The notes under the pieces: model-generated
Database searches by the model: none
What the model was told of the DNA's origin: nothing
The model's input: only the letters and a program-made list of their open reading frames with translations
Translations under genes and position numbers: made by a program
Source: a virus
Length of the DNA stretch: 34,005 nucleotides
IMG/VR virus record: IMGVR_UViG_3300037508_001628
Span: 1-34,005 of that record
Reading direction: 5' to 3' (one strand)
Part shown: positions 1 through 7,731 of the stretch, one piece after another
How positions within the stretch are numbered: the stretch's first letter is position 1
Layout of the letters: every line of letters begins with the position of its first letter

Positions 1-654
1 TCCAGTTTTTGATCGCAAAAAGGTTCGAATTGCAGCTGCGTAATCTTTATAAGATTTTCCTTTTGAGGCACAGTAATCGTTTACTTCCTCAATAATAGAA
101 TCAATAAATTCTTTTGAATGCTTTTCGCAAAGAGATTCATATTCTTCTTTTTTAATTTTTACATGAGAACCAAAACAGCTATATATATATTCTTCTTTAT
201 TCTTCTTTTCTTTCTCTTTTCTTTTAAATGTACCGCCTGGCGGTAAACCCCTATACCGCTCTTCGGTAAACCCCTTTACCGCCTGTCGGTAAACGTCGCA
301 TTTAGGTGTAACAATCTTAAGATGATAAGTATTTACCTCATTGTTTAAATTTCTTACTCCAGAAACCTTGAAAATGAGATCTTTTTTTATCAGTTCTTCG
401 ATAGCCTTTTGTACTGTGGATCTTGCGACTTTAGTCTCTAAGTGAATTTCTTTATAAGATATTCCTGTATCTCGTCTATTCCATCCCATCGTATGTCTGC
501 ATATGCATAAAAGCACTTTAAATGTTGGATGTGACAACTTTTTCATCCAATAATCAAAAATGACATTAGGTATCATTGTGAAATTTGGGGCAGGAATTAA
601 ATTATTTTCTGTATCTTGTTGTAAATTATCCGATTGGATAGTATCTTTAGGCAT
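1..654 (-). CDS. Phage replication initiator, O/RepO-like (3' end beyond window)
   Basis: The reading frame runs from ATG 654 to the window edge, 218 codons with no stop, so the C-terminus is missing. A good SD (AAGGAG) lies 7 nt before the ATG. Residues about 28-105 look like the winged-helix domain of lambda O-type initiators: HPTFKVLLCICRHTMGWNR, then a typical HTH segment (ISYKEIHLETKVARSTVQKAIEEL). A low-complexity basic linker (KRKEKEKKNKEE) follows, then a helical segment. The linker-coding DNA holds three iterons, as ori does inside lambda O. Inferred role: binding its own iterons and loading host helicase. It is last in the leftward recombination-replication gene group. The family call rests on pattern recognition, not a search. 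Confidence 0.75.
   Translation of the reverse strand, partial: MPKDTIQSDNLQQDTENNLIPAPNFTMIPNVIFDYWMKKLSHPTFKVLLCICRHTMGWNRRDTGISYKEIHLETKVARSTVQKAIEELIKKDLIFKVSGVRNLNNEVNTYHLKIVTPKCDVYRQAVKGFTEERYRGLPPGGTFKRKEKEKKNKEEYIYSCFGSHVKIKKEEYESLCEKHSKEFIDSIIEEVNDYCASKGKSYKDYAAAIRTFLRSKTG
231..291. repeat. Three 15-bp palindromic iterons, candidate replication origin
   Basis: Three copies of the dyad TACCG-N5-CGGTA start at 231, 254 and 277, exactly 23 bp apart (about two helical turns). The arms are identical and the 5-bp centres differ (CCTGG, CTCTT, CCTGT). They lie in the linker-coding part of the initiator gene and next to an A/T-rich run at 180-230. This matches the lambda-type arrangement of iterons inside the initiator gene followed by an AT-rich unwinding region. 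The function is inferred. Confidence 0.6.
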
Positions 655-689
655 ATTGCATCTCCTTATGTTTGTGCAATAAAATTAAG

Positions 690-708
690 ACGCTAATCGT
701 TATAGCGT
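690..708. promoter_or_regulatory. Dyad upstream of the replication gene, possible operator
   Basis: ACGCTA and TAGCGT form a perfect 6-bp inverted repeat around a 7-bp centre, 36-54 bp before the initiator start. It resembles the TGCTA-N6-TAGCA dyads that overlap the -10 boxes at 7928 and 33235, so a common regulator could bind all of them. No -35 box is at the right distance here. Confidence 0.35.
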
Positions 709-765
709 TTATATTCTTTTGGCCCTCGCCGGCAAGCGGGGGTCGTCTTTTTTAAAGATTTGTCT

Positions 766-793
766 AGTATAAACAAGTGAATATTAAAGTCAT
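766..793 (-). promoter_or_regulatory. Possible leftward promoter for the replication gene
   Basis: On the minus strand, ATGACT (793-788) and TATACT (771-766) are separated by 16 bp. This would give a leader of about 105 nt before the initiator ATG at 654. The leader includes a GC-rich hairpin near 725-742 that has no U-run after it. Confidence 0.35.
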
Positions 794-1080
794 GTATTAA
801 ATAATATTTTAACTGTTTGGGATTTCCGAATAGTTGAATATAAAACCTCTTAGCTTTTGCCTTGAGGGAAAGTTAACTGATCCATAAATTTCATTTTGTG
901 AAATTAACAGTTACTTTTTGATATAAGTACGCAAGAAATAAACCAATTGTTTAAACGTACTTATTTAAAATACACGCTCTACTTCAAAAAAGACAGGGAG
1001 CCTTAAAAAGTAGAGCGCATAAAACAACCGTTCATCAATGAACGAAATACTCCCATGTGAGGAGGAATATTTCTTTTATT

Positions 1081-1716
1081 CTAAGTCTCTTTTGAATTTT
1101 TTTCCAGCCATTTTTGATATCCTGCTATAAATCTATCACTGCAACAATTCTCAACCGGATTTTGCGAAGTAGATAAAGCTTTTCTAAAATGAGGTTGCTT
1201 CAAATATTCAAAAACAGAGCTTAAATTTTCTAGCCCAAGAGTTATGCAAACTTGAGATGCAATTTCTTCTACTTTATCATCTGTAATAAGTTGCGCTTTT
1301 TCTTTTTCCACAGCTTGTTTTGCTTTCTCTCCATCATCATCAGCTTCATCTTCTGTAACAACTCCTACAATTGCGCTATAGTTATATCTTCTAAGATAAG
1401 TAATGTAAGAACCAATAGCTTGGATGTCTTGTTTAGGAGGGTTTATTGCCATGTTAGATTCAATCCATTCACCAGAAGAATGTCCAAGCCTTGTTAAAAG
1501 AAAAAGCTGATTTTTTTCATCTGTGTAAGTTCTTTGCAAAACTGAAAGTCCATGTTTTGCTAAATAAGGCCTTGATGCTTTTACAACATGCTCTAATTTA
1601 GCATATTTACTTTTAAAAAATGGATTTGTAGCATCATTTACAGCAGCTTCCATTTCTGATTGAGCTTTTGCTAAAGCTTCAAGTAAAGCGCTTAATGTTT
1701 CTGTTTCATTTTTCAT
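1081..1716 (-). CDS. erf: ERF-family single-strand DNA annealing protein
   Basis: Protein of 211 residues. The N-terminal two thirds match the ERF recombinase pattern: a helical start (LSALLEALAKAQSEMEAA), NPFFKSKYAKLEHVVKASRP, then IQAIGSYITYLRRYNYSAIVG and an acidic DEADDDGE stretch, as in many phage ERF proteins. ERF anneals complementary single strands during phage recombination or circularisation. An in-frame ATG at 1722 is only 1 nt after the GGGAGAG SD. The ATG at 1716 has better spacing and overlaps the upstream stop as ATGA, so it is preferred. It pairs functionally with the exonuclease at 1899-2459. Confidence 0.85.
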   Translation of the reverse strand: MKNETETLSALLEALAKAQSEMEAAVNDATNPFFKSKYAKLEHVVKASRPYLAKHGLSVLQRTYTDEKNQLFLLTRLGHSSGEWIESNMAINPPKQDIQAIGSYITYLRRYNYSAIVGVVTEDEADDDGEKAKQAVEKEKAQLITDDKVEEIASQVCITLGLENLSSVFEYLKQPHFRKALSTSQNPVENCCSDRFIAGYQKWLEKNSKET

Positions 1717-1886
1717 ATACATTCTCTCCCGAATATAAATTTAACTCTTTCTTTTAAATAATTTGGATTGTCTTCTAAAATTTTATCAAGCCTTCCTTTC
1801 GCCTCTTTTTCGCAAATGCAAAGCTCCATCATAAGATCTGTAAGGCATTCTTCATATGCCATTTCGTAAAACTCTTTCATTTTCAT
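1713..1886 (-). CDS. Small acidic helical protein, unknown function
   Basis: 57 residues, rich in Glu, Lys and Met, predicted mostly helical, with a CIC motif near residue 23. It starts at ATG 1886 (weak SD AAGG) and ends with a TGA overlapping the ERF start by 4 nt, typical of translational coupling. It lies between the exonuclease and ERF, so it could be a small accessory of the recombination module, but no family is recognised. Confidence 0.7.
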   Translation of the reverse strand: MKMKEFYEMAYEECLTDLMMELCICEKEAKGRLDKILEDNPNYLKERVKFIFGRECI

Positions 1887-1898
1887 TTATATGCCTTT

Positions 1899-2459
1899 TT
1901 AAGTGTTTAAAGGGTAAAAATAGACGTACACTTCGTATAACTTGTGACAAATATCCAAAAGCAAATCTGAAATTTCATATTCGTGCAATTTAGCTGGGGC
2001 ACCTGAATCTTTTAATTGAAGCATAAAAGCCTTTCTTTCGACGTCTATTGAGTTTGTTTTAGCTAAAAGGTAGTACCACCCTAATTGAATTGCCCAAGCT
2101 CTATGAGATGGCGCGGAAGAAGTTTTAAAATCTATTATGTATTTGTCTTGCTCTCCTGGAATAGAAAAAACACCATCAATTTGCCCTGTTACCATTTTTG
2201 ATTCATCATATAACCTTTGTTCTTGTGAATGATAAATCGGCTGTTTTTCTTCTTCCCATCTTATATAGCTGTTGAAATACTTTTTTTCTCTTTCGTTAAG
2301 TTCAGGAATAGGTAAACCTAAAGTGTTCATTTGTATTGCTTCATGAACATTAGTTCCTATGTTTGCTTTGTTTTTCAAAACTATTGGGTCAATTTCTGAA
2401 AAATCCTTCCACGGGTTTATAATTTGGCTAACTCTTATGTATCCTTTTTTTATATCCAT
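1899..2459 (-). CDS. PD-(D/E)XK exonuclease, RecB/Cas4-like
   Basis: 186 residues. The visible catalytic series is that of RecB-type nucleases: a His in NVHEA (about 38-42), TGQIDGVF (Asp), YIIDFKTSS (Asp-x-Lys) and the late QLGWYYLLA (Q-x3-Y). Such proteins resect duplex ends and supply single strands to an annealing protein. ERF is encoded two genes downstream, giving the usual two-component phage recombination pair. The SD AAAGG is 8 nt from the ATG. The start abuts a short divergent control region (2460-2529). Confidence 0.8.
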   Translation of the reverse strand: MDIKKGYIRVSQIINPWKDFSEIDPIVLKNKANIGTNVHEAIQMNTLGLPIPELNEREKKYFNSYIRWEEEKQPIYHSQEQRLYDESKMVTGQIDGVFSIPGEQDKYIIDFKTSSAPSHRAWAIQLGWYYLLAKTNSIDVERKAFMLQLKDSGAPAKLHEYEISDLLLDICHKLYEVYVYFYPLNT

Positions 2460-2529
2460 TTTATTTACCTTTATGATATGTTACATGCTTGTAGTCTACA
2501 TTTTAAATAATAATATTAAAAGGAAAATA

Positions 2530-2811
2530 ATGAGCACAATTCAAGATTTAAGAAAATACATGGATAGAGAAAACATTACTGGAGAGATGTTTGCTAGAAT
2601 TTGTAATTTGAACGTGAAAACAATTTATACATGTTTAAATGGCGGGAAAATAAGAGCTGACACAGCTAGAAAAATTCATGTTGGAACTCGAGGAGAAATA
2701 GACCTTGGCATCGAATATAAATCTAATAAATGGTATACACCCAAAGTGAGACCTTTTACAAAGAGAAAAATTTGTGCTAAGAAAACAAAGCAAACATGCG
2801 AGACGATTTAA
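2530..2811 (+). CDS. Small Cro/XRE-like HTH protein
   Basis: 93 residues. An HTH of the Cro/C1 type is visible at about residues 17-40 (GEMFARICNLNVKTIYTCLNGG), followed by KIRADTARKIHVGTRGEIDL. The C-terminus is basic. The start chosen is ATG 2530, preceded by AAAGGA; an upstream in-frame ATG at 2359 would run through the divergent exonuclease gene and has no SD. It is transcribed away from the recombination genes, so a repressor or Cro-type role in the early region is likely. It overlaps the next gene by 38 nt. Confidence 0.7.
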   Translation: MSTIQDLRKYMDRENITGEMFARICNLNVKTIYTCLNGGKIRADTARKIHVGTRGEIDLGIEYKSNKWYTPKVRPFTKRKICAKKTKQTCETI

Positions 2812-3127
2812 CTCAGTAGCTTGTTGGGCTATAGTCGATGAAAAAGAATCTTACTTTCGCTCAAAAAAAGAGCTGTCTTATGCAAGACATCTTGAGTTTA
2901 TGAAAAAGATTGGAGAAATTAAAGATTTTGAGCATGAACCACAGACTTTTTATTTCGATGGTATTCGCCGGGGTGTTACTAATTACAAACCTGATTTTAA
3001 AGTTATTCGACTGGATGGCACTCATTTTTGGGTAGAAGTAAAAGGGTATATGGATGCTAAAAGCGCTACAAAAATAAAAAGGTTTAGAAAGTATTTTCCG
3101 AATGAAGAATTAGTAGTTGTTACGTAA
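2774..3127 (+). CDS. DUF1064-type PD-(D/E)XK nuclease
   Basis: 117 residues, starting at GTG 2774 inside the end of the HTH gene. Motifs fit the DUF1064 / PD-(D/E)XK fold: SKKELSYARHLEF (upstream Glu), NYKPDFKV (PD) and FWVEVKGY (E-x-K), then a short basic helix. This family occurs in phage replication and recombination modules and is thought to be an endonuclease. The substrate cannot be told here. Its stop overlaps that of the convergent tail gene (TTACGTAA serves both strands). Confidence 0.75.
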   Translation: MLRKQSKHARRFNSVACWAIVDEKESYFRSKKELSYARHLEFMKKIGEIKDFEHEPQTFYFDGIRRGVTNYKPDFKVIRLDGTHFWVEVKGYMDAKSATKIKRFRKYFPNEELVVVT

Positions 3128-3986
3128 TATATTCAGTTATCACAACAATTCCTGCTCCACCTGCTCCACCTCCAGTTCCTCCTCCGCCTTGTGAACCTGA
3201 TGCGCCACCTCCACCTCCTCCGGTATGTCCTGGATTTCCGACTGCATTTCCTTCAACTGCACCTCCTCCTATTCCAAACATAGATGTTCCTCCTTGCCCC
3301 GAACATCCTAATGGTTGGATAGATGTGCCAAAATAAAAAGTGTACAATCCTTTGCAACCTGGAATAGAAAAATCACCTCCAGAACCTCCATTCCCTCCAT
3401 TCCCACCTAATATAAGAGCATCAGAGTTTCTTGAAGGTCCACCTGTACCACCATTTCCTCCTTTGCATGTAATTAAATTCCCAACTAATGTGTCGCCGCC
3501 AATTCCTCCATTTCCTCCACTAGTTCCGGCTGCTCCTGCTGCTCCTACAGTAATAGATTGACTTGTTCCTATGGAACTCGCATTATAAAATCCTCTTCTA
3601 TATTCCCCAGAACCACCACCAGAACCTAGAGAGATGGTGTTAGCAGAATTACTTGCGCAACTTCCTCCGCCACCACCCGCCCCTTGAGCTTCTATGATAC
3701 AATAAGACATTCCTGCTGTGGGCGTATAAGTTCCTGAAGCTGTAAATGTTTGAATATTTATAGAAGTAAATCCTAAAGATGAAATTGTTTGAAAACTAGG
3801 ATTTGCAGAGCCGTTTGAAACTAAAACTTGGCCCGTGGTGCCTGGTGAAATAGATACAACTGTTTGGTTTTCTCCTGCAACTAAAACTCCGTATTGTGTT
3901 ACTTCGGATGTAGAGATAACACCTAAGTCGGAAGTTACAATTCCATTTCCTGAGATATTTAAGGCGTTTGCGGGATTACCAGCCAT
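3120..3986 (-). CDS. Glycine-rich tail fibre protein
   Basis: 288 residues from ATG 3986 (SD AAGGA, 6 nt). A more upstream start is possible but overlaps the previous gene and lacks an SD. The N-terminus (MAGNPANALNISGNG) matches the PANA-NI opening of the next paralogue. The middle is Thr/Ser-rich, and from about residue 95 it becomes very glycine-rich (GAGGGGGSC, GGNGGTGG, HTGGGGGGASG), ending VVITEYIT. Glycine-rich C-terminal domains of this kind form the receptor-contacting tips of several phage fibres. It is the last gene of the late group, often the variable adhesin position. Confidence 0.7.
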   Translation of the reverse strand: MAGNPANALNISGNGIVTSDLGVISTSEVTQYGVLVAGENQTVVSISPGTTGQVLVSNGSANPSFQTISSLGFTSINIQTFTASGTYTPTAGMSYCIIEAQGAGGGGGSCASNSANTISLGSGGGSGEYRRGFYNASSIGTSQSITVGAAGAAGTSGGNGGIGGDTLVGNLITCKGGNGGTGGPSRNSDALILGGNGGNGGSGGDFSIPGCKGLYTFYFGTSIQPLGCSGQGGTSMFGIGGGAVEGNAVGNPGHTGGGGGGASGSQGGGGTGGGAGGAGIVVITEYIT

Positions 3987-4012
3987 TTTAAATCCTTGTA
4001 AAGTATTTAGAA

Positions 4013-4600
4013 TTAAGTTATTACCCAGCTTCCTTGACATGCATTTATTCCAATCCATGCTGCACCAGATGTTCTATATACCAAAGTAATTGAATCACCT
4101 CTTGCACTACTTACGCAAGTGCCACCGGTTGCAGAAACAGCAGTACCTTGACGAATTACTTGCCCTGTGTTTGCTGTAATTGTAAGAGCGCCTGTTGCCC
4201 CATCATATGCAAAACTAATTGTATCCCCTTGAGAAGGTGATGCAGGAAGCGTCGCAGTTGCTGCCCCTGATACAAAGTAACCATGGCTTGCTGCAGCTGT
4301 AAAACTTGTACTTTCGTCAGACCATGTGACTGCAGTTGCACTAGAAGCAATTTCTATTGAACCAGCTCCGTTAGTAATAGTAATACCTGATCCAGCGGTT
4401 AGTGCTGCAGCTACTGGCGAAGCACCTGTAGAACCTACCAAAAGTTGACCGTTAGTTAAAGCAATAGAGCTAATGCCATTAGAAGCAGCTCCAACAAGAG
4501 CGCTATTTTGGGTAACAGTCACGGAAGAAAATGCAGATGTCCCGTTGAATCTAATAAGACCTGCGTTTGTAATATTAAAAGCATTAGCTGGAGTGCTCAT
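4013..4600 (-). CDS. Tail fibre/appendage protein with shared C-terminal beta domain
   Basis: 195 residues with SD AAGGA before ATG 4600. The opening MSTPANAFNITNAG resembles the glycine-rich neighbour. A repeat-like middle (VGAASNGISSIALTNGQLLVGS) follows, then a domain of about 100 residues starting at TWSDESTSFTAAASHGYFVS and ending AWIGINACQGSWVIT. The same domain closes the genes at 4611, 6102 and 6868, so this is one member of a paralogous appendage family. A role in adsorption is inferred from position and composition. Confidence 0.65.
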   Translation of the reverse strand: MSTPANAFNITNAGLIRFNGTSAFSSVTVTQNSALVGAASNGISSIALTNGQLLVGSTGASPVAAALTAGSGITITNGAGSIEIASSATAVTWSDESTSFTAAASHGYFVSGAATATLPASPSQGDTISFAYDGATGALTITANTGQVIRQGTAVSATGGTCVSSARGDSITLVYRTSGAAWIGINACQGSWVIT

Positions 4601-4610
4601 ATTAATTCCT

Positions 4611-5441
4611 TTATGTTAATCCCCAAACATTTTGAGGTGCATTTAATGTTAGCCATGTAGAAATACTTTCCATGTAAACTAGAGTTAAAGAAGACCCAGT
4701 TGATACAGAAGTAGAAACGCAAGCTCCTCCTTCTGTAGAAACAGCAGTTCCTATTTGTATAAATGTCGATGCAGGTGCTTGAATAGTGAAACTGTTAGTT
4801 GCATGAATGATAAAATACACAGTAGTGCCTTCAGCAGGGGATGTGGGTAAACTGCATATTACTGTTCCTGCAGAAATAAAATAACCTTGATTAGCAGATG
4901 CAGTAAAATTTGCATTTTTTTCGCTCCACACGACTTCTCCCGATCCAGCTGCTTGCCAAGAAGGCAGGGAAGAAACTCCATTGCTTGTAAGAACTAAACC
5001 GGCTGTAGATGGATTAACACCAGAAATTGAAGTAGATCTACCCACAAGAACAGAATAATCAGTTGATGGTAGAATAACTTTAGCAGTCAATTGATTTGTA
5101 GATGCATTAATGTCAATACTTGTACTGTCACCATAAATATTTATATTACCAGAACCATTTGGTACAACAGGGTTTGTTCCGCTATTACCGCTAAGCGTGT
5201 CTACTGCAGAAGTTGTTCCATTAGTCAAATTTAACCAAACAGCTTGTGTTACGCCACCAACTGATGTTAAATTAATTAAAATGTATTCTTTGCCTAATGT
5301 TGTATCTACCCATCTTTTTGAAATAGGATAATTTACATCACTAGATGTTGGTGCTCTGTTTGTAATGACTGTTATAAAAGCAGAAGTGGACGCCGAACCT
5401 GTACTTTGAGTGTAAGTTATGTTTGAAACAGGCTGTGTCAA
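4611..5441 (-). CDS. Tail fibre/appendage protein, paralogue with longer N-terminus
   Basis: 276 residues from a TTG start overlapping the previous stop as TTGA. GGAG lies about 10 nt upstream. The N-terminal third (PVSNITYTQSTGSAS to RWVDTTLGKEYILINL) is unique. The middle has the GLVLTSNG pattern common in chaperone-free phage fibres, and the end carries the shared beta domain (VWSEKNANFTASANQGYFIS ... NAPQNVWGLT). Likely a virion appendage. Which fibre position it takes cannot be told. Confidence 0.65.
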   Translation of the reverse strand: MTQPVSNITYTQSTGSASTSAFITVITNRAPTSSDVNYPISKRWVDTTLGKEYILINLTSVGGVTQAVWLNLTNGTTSAVDTLSGNSGTNPVVPNGSGNINIYGDSTSIDINASTNQLTAKVILPSTDYSVLVGRSTSISGVNPSTAGLVLTSNGVSSLPSWQAAGSGEVVWSEKNANFTASANQGYFISAGTVICSLPTSPAEGTTVYFIIHATNSFTIQAPASTFIQIGTAVSTEGGACVSTSVSTGSSLTLVYMESISTWLTLNAPQNVWGLT

Positions 5442-5968
5442 CTTAATAAAGCTCCACTAAAAAACGTTACAAAAGGAGAATTACCTCCAATAATACCTAC
5501 TGTGTCTCCAGCTAAACCAGAAACTGTAATATGCACAGCTGCATTATCAGTAGCAGTCATCGGCGCAAGTGTTGAAAAAGATAAAAGCAGTTCTTGACCA
5601 CTTCCTTTGCTATGCACAACTGGGTCTATTGAAACGCCTTTATAAGTTTTTTGCGTAGTAACTAAAAAAATCTCAAGTTTTTGTGCATTAGCTATTGTAT
5701 TTCCTTGAAATGAAACAGATACGTTAAACAAATAAATGCCAGTGTTATCTGCTGTAAAAGAAGATGATGCAAGATTTGCGTTTTTATCTAAAAAAGTGCT
5801 ATCAAACGCTACTTTATAATTTGTGCCATTTCCAGTAACGTTGTTTATGTTACTTACTAAATAAATTAAAAAAGACGTTTGCTGACCAAGAGTCATAACA
5901 CCATTTGATGCCATGATTAAACTGTTATTTGGTCCTAGCCTGTTGTTTACCGAATTGTTCGTAGCCAT
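5438..5968 (-). CDS. C1q/TNF-like beta-sandwich appendage protein
   Basis: 176 residues with strong SD AAGGAGG before ATG 5968. From about residue 30 the pattern VTGNGTNYKVAFDSTFLDK ... SSFTADNTGIYLFNVSVSF resembles C1q-like domains found at the tips of phage receptor-binding proteins. The segment GQELLLSFST and a C-terminal VTFFSGALL follow. It lies among the fibre genes and is probably a trimeric tip or receptor-binding subunit. The family call is by eye. Confidence 0.6.
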   Translation of the reverse strand: MATNNSVNNRLGPNNSLIMASNGVMTLGQQTSFLIYLVSNINNVTGNGTNYKVAFDSTFLDKNANLASSSFTADNTGIYLFNVSVSFQGNTIANAQKLEIFLVTTQKTYKGVSIDPVVHSKGSGQELLLSFSTLAPMTATDNAAVHITVSGLAGDTVGIIGGNSPFVTFFSGALLS

Positions 5969-6068
5969 TAAAATTTTACCTCCTTACATGCAGCGGTTAA
6001 TTTAATCATCATTTTATCTTTAATGGTAAAATTATGCTTACAACAATTCATAAAATTTTGATTTTATT

Positions 6069-6089
6069 GCAGGGGAAAAATTCCCCCGC
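6069..6089 (-). terminator. GC-rich hairpin after the 6102 gene, possible weak terminator
   Basis: Arms GCGGGGGAA and TTCCCCTGC (one G.U pair, 3-nt loop) lie 13 nt after the stop of the minus-strand gene at 6102. The U-tract is poor (AATAAAAT). It could be an attenuator, an mRNA-stabilising hairpin or a processing site rather than a full terminator. Confidence 0.4.
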
Positions 6090-6101
6090 AAACCTTAACA
6101 A

Positions 6102-6851
6102 TTAATCAATATAACTTAAGTTTCCAACAGAGCTTAATACAACCCATGTAGAGTTAGCTACTGCACAAACCATTCTAATAGAGTCTGTGTTTCCTGTAGA
6201 TGATAGAGCACCTGCAGTGCTATCAGCAGTAACAATTGAACCATATTGAATTGTTTGTTGAGCACCTGTTGTTACAGACCAACCTGAACCTCCAGCAAGA
6301 CCAGAAATTTCAATGATTGAACCAACTGGAGAAGTTGCAGGAAGTGTGTAAGCAACACCACCTGATGCAGCATTAGAAATATATCCATTGTCATTTGCTA
6401 AAGATTGTGTTGCTCCAGAAACAACAGACCATGGAATGTCTGCAACTGGTACAGCTTGGAATGATGGAACTGCGCTATCACCGTTAGATGTAAGCACATA
6501 ACCAGCTGTTGATAGACCTGTAGAAGCAGACTGAAATGCTCCTGTTGAAGTTGTACCTGCAAGAACAGGCGCATAAGCTGTAAAGCTTGTAGCACCAGTA
6601 CCGCCCCCTGCAACCACCACTGTCCCGAAAACTGGGTCAGCAGAAGATCCTTGAGAAATAAGTGCAACACCAGACGTTGCTGATGGAGCAAGAGCGCTTA
6701 CGTTATTATTTGCAGCGCCGATTACAACATAATGTTGTGACAATGATGGAGCTGAGAATAAACCTGCTCCGTTGTAGTATGCAAGACCTTGGTCTCTTAA
6801 ATTAATGGCATTTTGCGTAGCTATATTTACTTTTCCTTTAGGAGGGTACAC
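6102..6851 (-). CDS. Tail fibre/appendage protein with shared C-terminal beta domain
   Basis: 249 residues. The only plausible start is GTG 6851, which overlaps its own SD (AAGGAGGTG), an awkward geometry. No in-frame Met follows near the N-terminus, and the paralogues align best with this start. The middle contains VVAGGGTGATSFTAYAPVLAGTTSTG, a motif common in phage tail fibre repeats, and GYVLTSNGDSAVPSFQ. The C-terminal domain (PWSVVSGATQSLANDNGYIS ... SSVGNLSYID) is shared with the genes at 4013, 4611 and 6868. Confidence 0.65.
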   Translation of the reverse strand: MYPPKGKVNIATQNAINLRDQGLAYYNGAGLFSAPSLSQHYVVIGAANNNVSALAPSATSGVALISQGSSADPVFGTVVVAGGGTGATSFTAYAPVLAGTTSTGAFQSASTGLSTAGYVLTSNGDSAVPSFQAVPVADIPWSVVSGATQSLANDNGYISNAASGGVAYTLPATSPVGSIIEISGLAGGSGWSVTTGAQQTIQYGSIVTADSTAGALSSTGNTDSIRMVCAVANSTWVVLSSVGNLSYID

Positions 6852-6867
6852 CTCCTTTTTTATATTT

Positions 6868-7386
6868 TTAAACTATAGAAACATTTCCTATACTTCCATA
6901 ACACGTCCAAAGAGTGTTTGGGGTTCTACAAACAAGTAAAAGTGAATCTCCTTGAAATAAAGAAGAAATATATCCACTTACACCTAGAGTAGTTGTTGCA
7001 TTTCCCATTCGAATTTGTTGGTTTGCTCTTTGTGCAATTCTAAAACTTGTTGAGCCATCCAAAATAATAGCTAGTTGATCGCCTGCAATTGAAGTTTCGG
7101 GAAGAGTAAGTACTAAATCAGTTCCACCAACACAAATGTATCCGTTTTTATTTGCTAAACTTTGATCCGTAGAAACAAGATTCCAAGCAAATCCAGTAGC
7201 AGTACTGTTGATTGTTAATGTATATGAACCAGCATTACCAAAAGTACTAATTCCTGGTCCGCCATAAATGTTTACAGCACCAGTAATAGGGTTTGGAGGA
7301 ACAGAAACCGCATTATCTGCTTTTACTAAAGTAACTGCACCTTCTGCGGGTCCATTTGCTTCAGAATATACACCACCTTGACTCAT
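6868..7386 (-). CDS. Short appendage protein with shared C-terminal beta domain
   Basis: 172 residues with SD GGGAG before ATG 7386. A short N-terminal part (AVNIYGGPGISTFGNAGSY) leads directly into the shared domain (AWNLVSTDQSLANKNGYICV ... CYGSIGNVSIV). This is the most compact member of the family and suggests the C-terminal domain of about 100 residues folds independently. Virion appendage role inferred. Confidence 0.65.
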   Translation of the reverse strand: MSQGGVYSEANGPAEGAVTLVKADNAVSVPPNPITGAVNIYGGPGISTFGNAGSYTLTINSTATGFAWNLVSTDQSLANKNGYICVGGTDLVLTLPETSIAGDQLAIILDGSTSFRIAQRANQQIRMGNATTTLGVSGYISSLFQGDSLLLVCRTPNTLWTCYGSIGNVSIV

Positions 7387-7395
7387 GTTTCTCCC

Positions 7396-7731
7396 TTATG
7401 ATGCGTACCAATATGACATATAAACAGAACCAACCGTTGGAAATGTAGTCGTAGGAGCTTTTACATATAATCCATCACCTGAAGGTAAAGCAGCAGTATT
7501 AGGTGTTCCTTTGTTTGTTGCAAAATCAACTAATAAGAATCCATTAGGTGGTAATACAAAATTGTTGTCAGCTCCGTTCATAGAAAAAAACAAAAGTTGA
7601 TCTGTAAAATTTTGAGCTAAAAAAATACGAGCAGGTTGCTCACAAACACCAACTAAAAAATATTCCTCATCAGTGATGCTTGCAAAAGATGCTTCTGAAA
7701 GTGGTGCCGGTACTAATTTGGCGCCTTCCAT
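7396..7731 (-). CDS. Small virion-associated protein, unknown
   Basis: 111 residues from ATG 7731 with a G-rich SD (GGGGGG). It is beta-rich with no recognisable motif (ending GSVYMSYWYAS). It is first in the run of fibre genes and follows the same strand, so it may be a fibre-attachment or collar component. No function is assigned. Confidence 0.6.
   Translation of the reverse strand: MEGAKLVPAPLSEASFASITDEEYFLVGVCEQPARIFLAQNFTDQLLFFSMNGADNNFVLPPNGFLLVDFATNKGTPNTAALPSGDGLYVKAPTTTFPTVGSVYMSYWYAS

Larger units (their letters stand above)
655..1080. other. Structured intergenic region between ERF and replication genes
   Basis: This is 426 bp without a convincing gene. It holds several inverted repeats: CGTTCAT-CA-ATGAACG at 1029-1044; a 10-bp stem with arms 975-984 and 1008-1017; ATAAGTACG/CGTACTTAT with arms 923-931 and 956-964; and AATTTCA/TGAAATT with arms 887-893 and 899-905. 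The minus-strand promoter at 766-793 and the dyad at 690-708 are also here. This looks like a control region for the early genes. Small ORFs of about 14 codons exist but lack support. Confidence 0.4.

Noticed and set aside
721-745. GC-rich hairpin CCCGCTTGCCGGCGAGGG as a terminator
   Set aside because: No U-tract follows on either strand at the correct distance, and on the minus strand it lies in the leader of the replication gene.
2359-2529. N-terminal extension of the Cro-like gene
   Set aside because: It lies antisense to the exonuclease start and has no SD; ATG 2530 has a proper SD and starts at the domain boundary.
3340-3561. Proline-rich plus-strand ORF
   Set aside because: It is the antisense shadow of the glycine-rich fibre gene.
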